Below are positions 27,795 to 36,568 of a stretch of DNA of 64,000 bases, piece after piece. The stretch is taken from NCBI GenBank assembly GCA_963829355.1, contig CAWHHZ010000013.1, positions 124,001 through 188,000 of the forward strand. Direction: 5' to 3'. Position 1 is the stretch's first letter. The number at the start of each line of letters is the position of its first letter. Made by a program: the position numbers and the translations under genes. Source of the DNA: CAWHHZ01 sp963829355. Its GTDB lineage: Bacteria > Acidobacteriota > Thermoanaerobaculia > Gp7-AA8 > JAHWKK01. The notes beneath the pieces were generated by a model. The model saw only the letters and a list, made by a program, of their open reading frames with translations, had not been told where the DNA came from and did not search any database.

Positions 27795-29633
27795 CTACTC
27801 CACCGTCACGCTCTTTGCGAGGTTGCGTGGCTGGTCGACATCTTTCCCGAGTCTCAGCGCAATGTGGTACGAGAGAAGCTGCATCGGGATGACGGCGAGG
27901 ATCGGCTGTAGTGGCTCGATCGTCCACGGGATCTCGAACACGTTGTCGGCCCACTCCCGAACCTCGAGATCATTCTCGTCGCAGATGATGATCAGCTTGC
28001 CGTCGCGCGCCTTCGCTTCCTGCAGGTTCGACACGATCTTGTCGTAGATCGGCGTGTGTGTCGCGATCCCGACGATGGGAAGCTTCTCGTCGATCAGTGC
28101 GATCGGACCGTGCTTCATCTCGCCCGCCGGATAGCCTTCGGCGTGGATGTAAGAGATTTCCTTGAGCTTGAGTGCGCCTTCGAGAGCGATCGGATAGTGG
28201 ACGCCGCGACCGAGGAAGAGAAAGTCGCGGGCCTGGTAGTACTGATGCGCGATCTCTTCGATCTCCGCTTCCTTTCGAAGGATCATCTCGATCTTTTGAG
28301 GGATGACCGACAGCTCGTGCATCGCGTAACTGAGGTCTTCGCGGCTCTCTCCCTTGAACTCCCGGAAATAGAGTGAGAGCAGGTAGAACGCCGTGAGCTG
28401 CGTGGTAAAGGCCTTGGTAGAGGCCACTCCGATCTCAGGACCAGCATGGGTGTAGATCACGCCGTCGGAGATGCGGGTGGCGGCCGAGCCGATCACATTG
28501 CAGATCGTGATCAGCTTTGCGCCGAGACGTTTCGCTTCCTGCATCCCTGCGATGGTATCGGCTGTCTCACCCGACTGGGTGACGCCGATGATGAGGGTGT
28601 TCTCGTCGACGACGGGATGCCGGTATCGGTACTCCGAGCCGTAGTCGACCTCGACCGGAATCTCCGCGGCCTTCTCGAGCAGAAACTTGCCCGTCAGCCC
28701 CGCGTGCCACGAAGTGCCGCAGGCGACGATGTGGATCTTCTTGATCTTCGCGAGATCATCATGAGTGAGATTGAGATCGATGAGGTTGATCTCGCCGGAC
28801 CGCTCGAACATTCTCCCGGTGAACGTGTCTTTTACCGCGCGGGGCTGCTCGTGAATCTCCTTGAGCATGAAGTGCTTATAGCCTTCCTTCTCGGCCATGA
28901 CCGCATCCCAGGTGATCCGCTTCGGCTCGCGCTCGACTTCGTTGAGGTCGGCGTCGAAGATCTGAACCGAGTCCTTCTTCACGATTACATGCTCGCCATC
29001 TTCCAGATAGAGGATGTCTCGCGTATGGGCGAGGAGGGGTGTGACGTCCGACGCGACGAGATTCTCGCCTTCCCCGAGACCGACCACGAGCGGCGGACCC
29101 TGTCTCGCGGAGATGATCGTTCCAGGATCGTCGGCCGAGATCATGACGAGGGCGTAGTGCCCCTCGATCTCGGCCAGCGAAGCGCGTACGGCGTCGATGA
29201 AGGACTTGCCGGACTTCTTGTGCTCCTCGATCAGGTGAGCGACGATCTCGGTATCGGTCTCGGTCTTGAACTCGTGACCGGCCTTCCCGAGCTTCTGCCG
29301 CAGCGCGATGAAGTTCTCGATGATGCCGTTGTGGACGACGATGATCTTTCCATCGCATGACCGGTGAGGATGGGCATTGTTCTCATTCGGCTTTCCGTGG
29401 GTCGCCCATCGTGTGTGGCCGATCCCGAACGAGGTCTCCGGCAGGCCGTTGTTCTGGAGCTTTTCCTCCAGGTTCGACAGCTTTCCCTGTGCCCGGACGA
29501 CCTCGAACTCGCCGTCCCTGCTGACGACCGCGATTCCGGCGCTGTCATAGCCTCTGTACTCGAGCTTACGAAGCCCGTCCAGGAGAATGGGCACCACACT
29601 CTGCTGTCCCGCGTATCCGATGATTCCACACAT
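27795..29633 (-). CDS. glmS: Glutamine-fructose-6-phosphate aminotransferase
   Basis: The 612-residue enzyme starts MCGIIGYAGQ with the nucleophile Cys2, followed by RGYDSAGIAV and GIGHTRWATHGKP of the glutaminase domain and two SIS domains (TSWHAGL, VTQSGETADTIAGM, HAGPEIGVASTKAFTTQ, GRGVHYPIALEGALKLKEIS). It ends KSVTVE, the conserved terminus. It makes glucosamine 6-phosphate for peptidoglycan and lipid A. I found no glmS ribozyme core in the short upstream gap. Confidence 0.97.
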   Translation of the reverse strand: MCGIIGYAGQQSVVPILLDGLRKLEYRGYDSAGIAVVSRDGEFEVVRAQGKLSNLEEKLQNNGLPETSFGIGHTRWATHGKPNENNAHPHRSCDGKIIVVHNGIIENFIALRQKLGKAGHEFKTETDTEIVAHLIEEHKKSGKSFIDAVRASLAEIEGHYALVMISADDPGTIISARQGPPLVVGLGEGENLVASDVTPLLAHTRDILYLEDGEHVIVKKDSVQIFDADLNEVEREPKRITWDAVMAEKEGYKHFMLKEIHEQPRAVKDTFTGRMFERSGEINLIDLNLTHDDLAKIKKIHIVACGTSWHAGLTGKFLLEKAAEIPVEVDYGSEYRYRHPVVDENTLIIGVTQSGETADTIAGMQEAKRLGAKLITICNVIGSAATRISDGVIYTHAGPEIGVASTKAFTTQLTAFYLLSLYFREFKGESREDLSYAMHELSVIPQKIEMILRKEAEIEEIAHQYYQARDFLFLGRGVHYPIALEGALKLKEISYIHAEGYPAGEMKHGPIALIDEKLPIVGIATHTPIYDKIVSNLQEAKARDGKLIIICDENDLEVREWADNVFEIPWTIEPLQPILAVIPMQLLSYHIALRLGKDVDQPRNLAKSVTVE

Positions 29634-29734
29634 ATTCTCTCGATCTTCCTTCCCTGATGCGCCGAGTATCGAGCAGGTTTTCGCGACTCGCGTTAGAATG
29701 ACCCGCCGCGAAGGCTCGACTGGACTCTCTCTCG

Positions 29735-30889
29735 ATGAAGCGCATTCTCATTTTATTCATTGTTCTCGGCGTCGCCTCCTGCGGCAAGCAGGGGCCGCCC
29801 AGGCCGCCGGTGCCGATACGGCCAGCGGCTGCCACCGATCTGGTTGTAGCACAGCGGGGGCCAACGCTCGTGCTGTCGTGGAGTTTTCCAGCCCTTGCCG
29901 CGTCCGGTGTCTCACTCGATCGACTCGACCAGTTGAATGTCTATCGCTATCGAGAATCGTTGCCAGCGGATCTGCAGGGAGTGACGGCCGTCGAGGTGGA
30001 CCGGAAGAGCGGAGCGGACGTTCCTCAACCGATGGAGTTGTTTGCACGCGTTCCGCCGCTGTCGCCGGAGAGGTTCCGTCTGCTGGCCGAAAAGATCGGC
30101 GAGCTCTCCCGCGAGCAGATCCCGTCGTTCACCACAGGTGCACTGGTCGTGGTGGAGGACAGGCCGGAGCTCGAGAATGAGACCGCCCAGTCCTATCGCT
30201 ACACGTATGGAGTGACTGCCAGCCGAGGACGCCAGGAAAGCGATCTGTCGAATCTGGTCTCCGTCGTCACGATGGATGTCCCACTTCCGCCCGAGCAGAT
30301 CGCCGTGGAGACCGTCGCGGACGCCGTCGTCCTTCGCTGGACGCCGCCCATCCGAACGGTTCTCGGTTCTGACGATCCTTCGATCGAAGGCTACAACGTC
30401 TACCGTATTCCTCCTGCCGGTGGGGGAGTGACCACCGCCTCACCCGTCAACGATGTTCCGATCACCGCCACTGAATTCCGCGACGTGCCACCGTACGGGT
30501 CGTGGAGGTACGCTGTGAGTGCCGTTCGACACGCCGGACCTCCGGTTCACGAGAGCCAGTTCACACTTCTCAGGGCGGTGGAGTTTGCCGACACACAACC
30601 GCCTCCCCCTCCCGTCGAACTGTCCCCCCTTGTCGAAGAGAAGGTGATCCGTCTGATATGGACGGGGATCGAGGCGCCCGATCTGCGCGGATACAAGGTG
30701 TACCGGCAGAGAGCTGATCAGCCGCATGAGGAGCTGACCTCCGAGCCGATCACCCGTACCCTCTTCGTCGACGAGCATCCGGAGCCCGGTGTCGAATACC
30801 GGTACGGTGTCACGAGTATAGACACGAGCGGGAACGAGAGCACTCCGGCCGTTACCGACCGGGTGATCATCCCACGCGTGGCGCAGTGA
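29735..30889 (+). CDS. Lipoprotein with fibronectin type III-like domains
   Basis: The N terminus MKRILILFIVLGVASCGKQG has a lipobox (VASC), so the mature protein is lipid-anchored at Cys16. Three modules follow with typical FN3 strands: YRYTYGVTASRGRQESDLSN, GYNVYRIPPAGGG with SWRYAVSAVRH, and GYKVYRQRADQP with YRYGVTSIDTSGNESTPA. FN3 domains mediate binding at the cell surface; the ligand is unknown. It is divergent from glmS and convergent with the CusF-like gene, whose ends are 3 bp apart. Confidence 0.85.
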   Translation: MKRILILFIVLGVASCGKQGPPRPPVPIRPAAATDLVVAQRGPTLVLSWSFPALAASGVSLDRLDQLNVYRYRESLPADLQGVTAVEVDRKSGADVPQPMELFARVPPLSPERFRLLAEKIGELSREQIPSFTTGALVVVEDRPELENETAQSYRYTYGVTASRGRQESDLSNLVSVVTMDVPLPPEQIAVETVADAVVLRWTPPIRTVLGSDDPSIEGYNVYRIPPAGGGVTTASPVNDVPITATEFRDVPPYGSWRYAVSAVRHAGPPVHESQFTLLRAVEFADTQPPPPPVELSPLVEEKVIRLIWTGIEAPDLRGYKVYRQRADQPHEELTSEPITRTLFVDEHPEPGVEYRYGVTSIDTSGNESTPAVTDRVIIPRVAQ

Positions 30890-30892
30890 CTT

Positions 30893-31306
30893 CTACTCGG
30901 TTTCCTGGTCGGTAATCGTCTCCATCAGGTCTTCCGTGGGAGCAGTCTCATCTGCCTGTGCCGCGGCGGCGACGTCGGTGAGCCAGAACTCCGTTCCGTC
31001 CACATTCACAGTCGCGGTGACCGGGTCACCGACCTCAGGCAGAGACTGAACATCCGCTCCACGGACTGGAAAACTCATCGTCATTGCTCCCATCCAGTCG
31101 CCGATCGCCTCGTGCTTGATCTTCAGAGTGTTCGCCATCGGGTCGCGTTCGACAATGACACCACGAAGTTCGTACTGCGTGGCCGACTCGGTCTCGGTGA
31201 CGACGTCGGTGTTGTCGTCGGCTGTCCCGGCGACTGGCTCGGTATTGCAGCCGAGAATATTGAGGGAGAGAAGGAGGATGATGAGAACGAGGGGATATGA
31301 TTTCAT
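30893..31306 (-). CDS. CusF-like copper-binding lipoprotein
   Basis: The product of 137 residues begins MKSYPLVLIILLLSLNILGC, a signal peptide with lipobox ILGC. The core (LRGVIVERDPMANTLKIKHE, then GDWMGAMTMSFPVRG) fits the CusF metal-binding domain, where a His, a Trp and two Met residues bind Cu(I) or Ag(I); here they are the His of KHE, the Trp of GDW and the Met of MTM. The longer frame upstream overlaps the SDR gene on the other strand and is unlikely. A role in periplasmic copper buffering is inferred; no efflux pump genes are adjacent. Confidence 0.78.
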   Translation of the reverse strand: MKSYPLVLIILLLSLNILGCNTEPVAGTADDNTDVVTETESATQYELRGVIVERDPMANTLKIKHEAIGDWMGAMTMSFPVRGADVQSLPEVGDPVTATVNVDGTEFWLTDVAAAAQADETAPTEDLMETITDQETE

Positions 31307-31394
31307 CTTCTGTATGCCCTTTCGCTTGGCGGTTGCAGAGAGGCCGATGATATAAGAACCGTGGCGATCCTGCCGTGAGAGACGAGGAGACGTG

Positions 31395-32225
31395 ATGCTT
31401 CCAGACAATACATTCGAAGGAAAGGTCGCCGTCGTGACCGGTGGCGGTACAGGGATCGGCCTGGCAATCGCGACGAGGATCGCAGCGCTTGGCGGACGTG
31501 TGGTGATCGCGAGCAGAAGCCGTGAGCATCTCGAACCATCGGCGCAGATGATTCGCGAACAGACCGGTCGCGCGGATGCCGCAACCATTCACGAGGTCGA
31601 CGTCAGGAATCCCGAATCCGTCGAGGCACTGGCGGCCTTTGTTGCCGAAGAGCTTGGAAGGGTCGACCTGCTGGTCAACAACGCTGCGGGAAACTTCATC
31701 GCTCGGGCCGAGGAGCTCTCGCCGAATGGGTGGAATGCCGTGATCGGAATCGTGCTCAACGGTACCTTCTATTGCTCGTCGGCCTTCGGAAAAAGGATGA
31801 TCGCGCAGGGAGATGGCGGCGCCATCCTCAACGTAATCGCGAACTACGCCTGGACGGGGGCACCGGGTGTGGTCCACTCCGCGTCCGCCAAGGCGGGGGT
31901 GATGGCGATGACACAGACCCTCGCCGTCGAGTGGGCACGGTACAAGATCAGAGTCAACGCGATTGCACCGGGACCGGTTCATACCGAGGGAGCGTCGGAA
32001 AAGCTCTTCCCGAACGAGCAGATCAAGGAAGGAATCCGTCAGACCATTCCGCTCCGTCGTTTCGCCAATCTCGAGGAAGTGGCGAATGCGGCTTCATATC
32101 TCCTCTCCGACTTCTCTTCCTACGTGACAGGGGAAAAGCTGGTGATCGACGGAGGACAGTGGCTGTCTGGTGCCGACTACTGGGGGAGGATCAGACAGAT
32201 GATGAAAGGAGCGGGAGGTGAGTGA
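31395..32225 (+). CDS. SDR oxidoreductase, 2,4-dienoyl-CoA reductase-like
   Basis: The 276-residue protein has the Rossmann motif VVTGGGTGIGLAIATRIA, NNAAGNFIARAEELSPNGWN and the tail VTGEKLVIDGGQWL. The usual YxxxK is replaced by HSASAKAGV, where the Tyr position is Ser; this fits the 2,4-dienoyl-CoA reductase group, which lacks that Tyr. Such enzymes handle double bonds during oxidation of unsaturated fatty acids. I use the ATG at 31395; a GTG at 31392 directly precedes it. The stop overlaps the next gene. Confidence 0.88.
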   Translation: MLPDNTFEGKVAVVTGGGTGIGLAIATRIAALGGRVVIASRSREHLEPSAQMIREQTGRADAATIHEVDVRNPESVEALAAFVAEELGRVDLLVNNAAGNFIARAEELSPNGWNAVIGIVLNGTFYCSSAFGKRMIAQGDGGAILNVIANYAWTGAPGVVHSASAKAGVMAMTQTLAVEWARYKIRVNAIAPGPVHTEGASEKLFPNEQIKEGIRQTIPLRRFANLEEVANAASYLLSDFSSYVTGEKLVIDGGQWLSGADYWGRIRQMMKGAGGE

Positions 32226-32949
32226 ACCGGGTGGTAACGAAGCGCCGGCAGAGAACCCGGTCTCGGCGCAGTCGCGGCTGGCGTGGTTTTTCGCGATCTC
32301 GACCCTCCTCTTCCTTGCTCTATGGGCCTGGACTGAACTTCGCCTTCAGGCCGAACGCGAAATCACGCGGTCGGTCGAGGCTGAAAAGAACGTGCTGGAA
32401 GGCGAAACGCAACGCCTGTCTGTTCGGGAGCAGCTACGCGGACGACGTACCGGAATTGCCCTGAGCAAACCCCTGAAGGTGAGTATGACGTCCGCGGACG
32501 AGGGCGCAACCACCCGGGGGCGAGTCTACCTCGACGCCGGCAGCGGGCGGGTGTTCGGATTCTTCGAGGGGATGGACGCCTCTCGCCCCGGAATGACGTA
32601 CCAGCTCTGGTTCCAGCCAGTCGGCGGAGCCCCCGGGAGCGTCGGTACCGTCGAATTCGATGAGGAAGGCGACGGAGTCGTGGCCGCGAGCGGTTTTCCT
32701 CCCAACCAGTCAGCCGGACAGTTCGTCCTCACGCTCGAGCAGTCGGGAGGAGCTCTGGTTCCCACGGGTCCCGATGTCCTGCGTGGCGAGCTGGCGCCCG
32801 CCGATCGGAAAGCCGCAATCCTCAGAATCCGAAGCAGCGGACTGACGCAGGGGAAGAACCGAAGTCTGGGAGGATCAATGGCTCCTCGGTCGAAGACGGA
32901 GCGGCGGAATCGAATCCCTGCTGCCTTCCACTCGCGCCGGAGTGCATGA
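32218..32949 (+). CDS. Anti-sigma-K (RskA) C-terminal-like membrane protein
   Basis: A GTG at 32218 starts 8 bp inside the SDR gene. One membrane helix (LAWFFAISTLLFLALWAW, residues 21-38) is followed by a coiled coil and an extracytoplasmic beta domain (RVYLDAGSGRVFGFFEGMDA, GMTYQLWFQPVGGAPGSVGT, GQFVLTLEQSGG) resembling RskA anti-sigma factors. The N-terminal sigma-binding zinc finger is missing and no ECF sigma gene is adjacent, so regulation of a sigma factor is doubtful. The last 40 residues are basic and may be read-through. Confidence 0.65.
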   Translation: MSEPGGNEAPAENPVSAQSRLAWFFAISTLLFLALWAWTELRLQAEREITRSVEAEKNVLEGETQRLSVREQLRGRRTGIALSKPLKVSMTSADEGATTRGRVYLDAGSGRVFGFFEGMDASRPGMTYQLWFQPVGGAPGSVGTVEFDEEGDGVVAASGFPPNQSAGQFVLTLEQSGGALVPTGPDVLRGELAPADRKAAILRIRSSGLTQGKNRSLGGSMAPRSKTERRNRIPAAFHSRRSA

Positions 32950-33076
32950 GAAGGCGTCCGTGGCTCGGATCCCGGGCCCCGCACAAAGCCTCACCTCCTG
33001 ATGCGCACTGACATGACGAGGCTCCATCTGATACATCGTCGGGAGCGGCTCAGGACCCGCCGGCCTTGCACTCGCT

Positions 33077-33106
33077 TTGAAATTAGAACAAGTCTAGAAG
33101 TGTTAT
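33077..33106 (+). promoter_or_regulatory. Putative dps promoter
   Basis: TTGAAA (33077-33082), an 18-bp AT-rich spacer and TGTTAT (33101-33106). The spacer contains TTAGAACAAGTCTAGAA, an imperfect inverted repeat that could be a metal- or peroxide-responsive operator (inference). AAGGAG precedes the dps start. Confidence 0.5.
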
Positions 33107-33148
33107 GGTTCGTGATTGAACGCACCAACGACGAAAGGAGCTCATGAA

Positions 33149-33661
33149 ATGGCTACCAGAATGACTGAGGCACGCGAAGTCAGCTCGATGCCCGTGAACA
33201 TAGGGATCTCGGAGGCACATCGCCGCGCAATCGCGGAAGGTCTGTCGCGGATGCTCGCCGACACCTACACCCTCTACCTCAAGACGCACGGCTTTCACTG
33301 GAATGTGACGGGGCCGATGTTCCAGACTCTCCACGTGATGTTCGAGGAGCACTACCGGGAAATGTGGGCGGCCGTCGACGAGATCGCCGAAAGAATGCGC
33401 GCGCTGGGCTTTACCGCACCGGGCTCATACTCGCAGTTTGCCGAAAAGACTTCGATCAAGGAAGCGGAAGGTGTTCCGACTGCTGACGAGATGATTCGTC
33501 AGCTCGTCGAGGGACATGAAACCGTCATCCGGACTGCGCGCGAGGTGCTCGAGCCAGTGGAGGATGGGAACGATCAGACTTCAGCGGATCTGCTCGCGAC
33601 ACGGATGAACGTGCACGAGAAGACTGCATGGATGCTTCGGTCGCTTCTCCCGCGCGACTGA
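33149..33661 (+). CDS. dps: Dps family DNA-binding ferritin-like protein
   Basis: The 170-residue protein has the Dps ferroxidase pattern: LKTHGFHWNVTGPMFQTLHV with the His and Asp/Glu ligands shared between subunits, FEEHYREMWAAVDEIAERMR and PGSYSQFAEKT. Dps dodecamers store iron and shield DNA during stress. I start at the ATG at 33149, 8 bp after AAAGGAG. The ATG at 33144 is in another frame. The N terminus (ATRMTEAREV) is short but charged. Confidence 0.94.
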   Translation: MATRMTEAREVSSMPVNIGISEAHRRAIAEGLSRMLADTYTLYLKTHGFHWNVTGPMFQTLHVMFEEHYREMWAAVDEIAERMRALGFTAPGSYSQFAEKTSIKEAEGVPTADEMIRQLVEGHETVIRTAREVLEPVEDGNDQTSADLLATRMNVHEKTAWMLRSLLPRD

Positions 33662-33735
33662 ACTTTGTGGAGGCCTTGCTTGCGGAGGGCTGGAGCCCTC
33701 CGCGAGTCGGGGCTGGAGCCCCAACCCCCTACGGA

Positions 33736-34452
33736 TCAGCGCGTCTGGCCGCGGCGATTGACGATCGACATGAACTCCTGTCTGGTCCGCTTGTCCGACA
33801 GAAAAGAGCCGCGCAGAACATTCGTTTCCATGAACGACGATTCCTGCTCGACGCCTCTCATGACCATACAGAGGTGGGTACCGCCCATCCAGACGGCCAG
33901 TCCCTTCGGTTCGAGAATGTTCTCGATCGTGTCGGCGACCTGATGGGCGAGATGCTCCTGTGACTGAAGCTTCCGCATGTGGACCTCCACGATGCGGGGG
34001 ATCTTGGAGGCGCCGATGATCATCGTCTCAGGAATGTAGCCGACGATGAAATGACCAAAAAACGGCAGGATGTGGTGCGCGCAGAGTGTCTTGTAGGTGC
34101 CACCGATCACGACGAGATTCTGGCAACTGTCGTCGGTGAGCTGACACGCCTGGCGGAACAGAGTGGTGAGCGTGGCAGTGTCGGTGAAGTCGTAGCCGCT
34201 GGTCATCGTCACGAGTGACGAAGCCCAGCGCCGCGGAGTCTCGCGAAGATTCTCGTCCTCGAGGTCGACGTGGAGGATCCTGAGCACCTCTTCGAGATGT
34301 CTCTCGAGGGCGGCGACGTCGACCGAGGGTCGAGGTCCGAGCATCAGACCGCGGTCGTGGAGCAGTGCATCGGCCTGACGGGCTCGAGCGAGGCTCGGAT
34401 CATCCGCCTGCTTCTCGAGCTTCTCCCGCACCTGATCAGCCTTCTTTTTCAT
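33736..34452 (-). CDS. folE: GTP cyclohydrolase I
   Basis: Conserved FolE parts are visible: LRETPRRWASSLVTMTSGYD, the zinc motif TLCAHHILPFFGHFIVGYIP, GASKIPRIVEVHMRKLQSQE and CMVMRGVEQESS with the last zinc Cys. It makes dihydroneopterin triphosphate for folate and related pterins. I start it at the ATG at 34452 (MKKKADQVREKLEK), since the longer frame overlaps the acyl-CoA dehydrogenase promoter. The first 40 residues are a charged helical extension. It is convergent with dps. Confidence 0.95.
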   Translation of the reverse strand: MKKKADQVREKLEKQADDPSLARARQADALLHDRGLMLGPRPSVDVAALERHLEEVLRILHVDLEDENLRETPRRWASSLVTMTSGYDFTDTATLTTLFRQACQLTDDSCQNLVVIGGTYKTLCAHHILPFFGHFIVGYIPETMIIGASKIPRIVEVHMRKLQSQEHLAHQVADTIENILEPKGLAVWMGGTHLCMVMRGVEQESSFMETNVLRGSFLSDKRTRQEFMSIVNRRGQTR

Positions 34453-34529
34453 CGGAAGAGTATATATGGGGATCGTTCGTGGGGAGCGGAAGGCTCTTGC
34501 GGAATGCCAGTTGCAACGGCATGGATTGA

Positions 34530-34558
34530 TTGACACTGAATGAGCGTTCATTCAGAAT
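34530..34558 (+). promoter_or_regulatory. Promoter with FadR(TetR)-type operator in the spacer
   Basis: A consensus TTGACA (34530-34535) and a CAGAAT (34553-34558) are 17 bp apart. The spacer contains CTGAATGAGCGTTCATTCAG (34536-34555), a perfect 8-4-8 palindrome that matches the TetR-family FadR operator of Bacillus (TGAATGAN4TCATTCA). A repressor bound there would block RNA polymerase. The next gene is an acyl-CoA dehydrogenase. Confidence 0.75.
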
Positions 34559-34627
34559 CGAAGAAATCACCGGGCAAGACCCAGGAAATACACGCCGGTC
34601 GTGAGACCGTGTGAAGGAGTGTCGACC

Positions 34628-36532
34628 ATGAGCAAGAAGACCAGCGCAGCCGATGAAGCAATGGAAGTCGCCGAGGCGAGTCGGGAGACAGAGTGGGAAA
34701 AGCCCTCATTCGTCGGTGAGCTTTTCCTGGGCAAACTCAGGGTCGATCTGATCCACCCGTTCCCCGAGCAGGATCCGGACGACGAGAAAGAGGGAGATGA
34801 ATTTCTCGACAAGCTCGAGCGATTCCTGATCGAAAATGTCGACGCCGACAAAATCGACGAGGAGGGGGAGTATCCGCTCGAGATTCTCGAGGGACTCAAA
34901 AAGCTCGGCGCGTTTGGAATGAAGATTCCGAAGGAGTACGGGGGGCTCGGACTGAGCCAGGTGAACTACAACCGCGCCGTCTCTCTCGTCGCGACGCACT
35001 GTGGGTCCACGGTTGCCTGGCTCTCTGCGCATCAGTCGATCGGTGTTCCGCAACCCCTGAAACTCTTCGGCACTGACGAACAGAAGGAGAAGTGGCTTCC
35101 CCGCCTGGCGAAAGGCGCGATCTCGGCTTTTGCGCTGACTGAGCCGGGGGTCGGTTCCGATCCGGCGAAGATGACCACGACTGCGGAACGCAGCGAAGAC
35201 GGGAAGGGATGGATCCTCAACGGCGAGAAGCTGTGGTGTACGAACGGACTGCACGCAGAACTGCTGGTCGTGATGGCCCAGACTCCACCGAAGGTCGTCA
35301 AGGGTCGTGAGAAGAAGCAGATCAGCGCCTTCGTCGTCGAGACGAACTCGCCCGGATGCGAGGTTCTGCATCGCTGTCAGTTCATGGGGCTGCGAGGGAT
35401 CGGCAACGTCCTGATGAAGTTCGACAACGTATTCGTCCCGGACGAGAATCTGCTCTGGGGTGAGGGACTGGGACTGAAGCTCGCGCTCATCACGCTCAAC
35501 ACGGGCCGCCTCACCATTCCCGCCGGCTGTTCGGCGGGAAATCGACGGGCGCTCGAGATCGCACGCGACTGGGCGAATGAGCGCGTACAATGGGGTCTTC
35601 CAATCGGAAAGCATGAAGCCGTCGCGGAGAAGATCGCCTGGATGACCGGCCAGACGTTCGCAACCGAGGCGATTTCATGGCTCACCTCGGCGCTCGCAGA
35701 TCGTGGCGACGTGGACCTGCGGCTCGAGGCGGCAATGGCAAAGCTCTTCAACACCGAAGTGCTGTGGGACGTTGCGGATCACCTCGTTCAGATTCGTGGC
35801 GGCCGCGGGTACGAGACGGCACGATCACTCAAGGAACGTGGCGAGAAACCGTGGCCGGTCGAACGGATGCTTCGTGATGCGCGCATCAACAGAATCTTCG
35901 AAGGGACGAGTGAAATTCAGCACCTGTTCATCGCTCGCGAAGCGGTCGATCCGCACATGAAAGTTGCGGGAATCCTTCTGCAGAAGGACGCAAAGCCGGC
36001 CGAGATCGCGAGCGGTCTGGCGAAGGCAGGACTTCACTACGCGAAGTGGTATCCGAAGCTGTACGCGGGATGGAGCCGGTATCCGAGCCACTCCGAGTTC
36101 GGTTCGCTCTCGGGGCACATGGGCTATGTCGAGCGCACGTCGCGACGACTCGCGCGGCAGATCTTCCACGCGATGACCGTGTACCAGGCGAAGCTCGAGA
36201 AGAAGCAGAGAACACTTTTCCGGATCGTCGACATCGGGACCGATCTGTTCGCCATGGCCGCCGCCATCTCGTACGCGACGATGCTCTCCCGCAAGAAAGA
36301 CTCCCACAATGCAGTCGAGGTCGCCGATGTCTTCTGCAGACAGGCGAAGGTGCGGATCGAGCAGAACTTCGACCGTCTCTTCTTCAACGACGACAAGCGC
36401 GAATACAAGCTCGTCGAGAAGTTCCTCCGCGGCGAATACGAATGGCTGGAAGGACGTCTCGTCGAGCAGGGATTCGGCGTGCCGACACAGGAAGAAGTCG
36501 ACCGGACGGTCGCCGAGATGGCTGAGAACTGA
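34628..36532 (+). CDS. Acyl-CoA dehydrogenase, long VLCAD-like type
   Basis: The 634-residue flavoenzyme has FAD motifs FALTEPGVGSDPAKM and WCTNG, then LMKFDNVFVPDENL, VQIRGGRGYE and RIFEGTSEIQHLFIAR, where the Glu is the expected catalytic base. After the dehydrogenase core is a helical C-terminal domain of about 180 residues (YPSHSEFGSLSGHMGYVERT) like the extension of VLCAD/ACAD9. It catalyses the first step of beta-oxidation. I start it at the ATG at 34628 after GAAGGAGTG. It is probably controlled by the operator at 34536-34555. Confidence 0.93.
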   Translation: MSKKTSAADEAMEVAEASRETEWEKPSFVGELFLGKLRVDLIHPFPEQDPDDEKEGDEFLDKLERFLIENVDADKIDEEGEYPLEILEGLKKLGAFGMKIPKEYGGLGLSQVNYNRAVSLVATHCGSTVAWLSAHQSIGVPQPLKLFGTDEQKEKWLPRLAKGAISAFALTEPGVGSDPAKMTTTAERSEDGKGWILNGEKLWCTNGLHAELLVVMAQTPPKVVKGREKKQISAFVVETNSPGCEVLHRCQFMGLRGIGNVLMKFDNVFVPDENLLWGEGLGLKLALITLNTGRLTIPAGCSAGNRRALEIARDWANERVQWGLPIGKHEAVAEKIAWMTGQTFATEAISWLTSALADRGDVDLRLEAAMAKLFNTEVLWDVADHLVQIRGGRGYETARSLKERGEKPWPVERMLRDARINRIFEGTSEIQHLFIAREAVDPHMKVAGILLQKDAKPAEIASGLAKAGLHYAKWYPKLYAGWSRYPSHSEFGSLSGHMGYVERTSRRLARQIFHAMTVYQAKLEKKQRTLFRIVDIGTDLFAMAAAISYATMLSRKKDSHNAVEVADVFCRQAKVRIEQNFDRLFFNDDKREYKLVEKFLRGEYEWLEGRLVEQGFGVPTQEEVDRTVAEMAEN

Positions 36533-36568
36533 CCAGGAGTGTGGGAGCTCTCTCTCTCTCTGGCTCCA

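Noticed and set aside
29634..29734. glmS ribozyme upstream of glmS
   Set aside because: The gap is only 101 bp and shared with the divergent lipoprotein gene; no ribozyme core is recognisable.
34601..34628. Earlier ATG for the acyl-CoA dehydrogenase
   Set aside because: It adds nine residues and lacks a good ribosome-binding site; 34628 has GGAG upstream.
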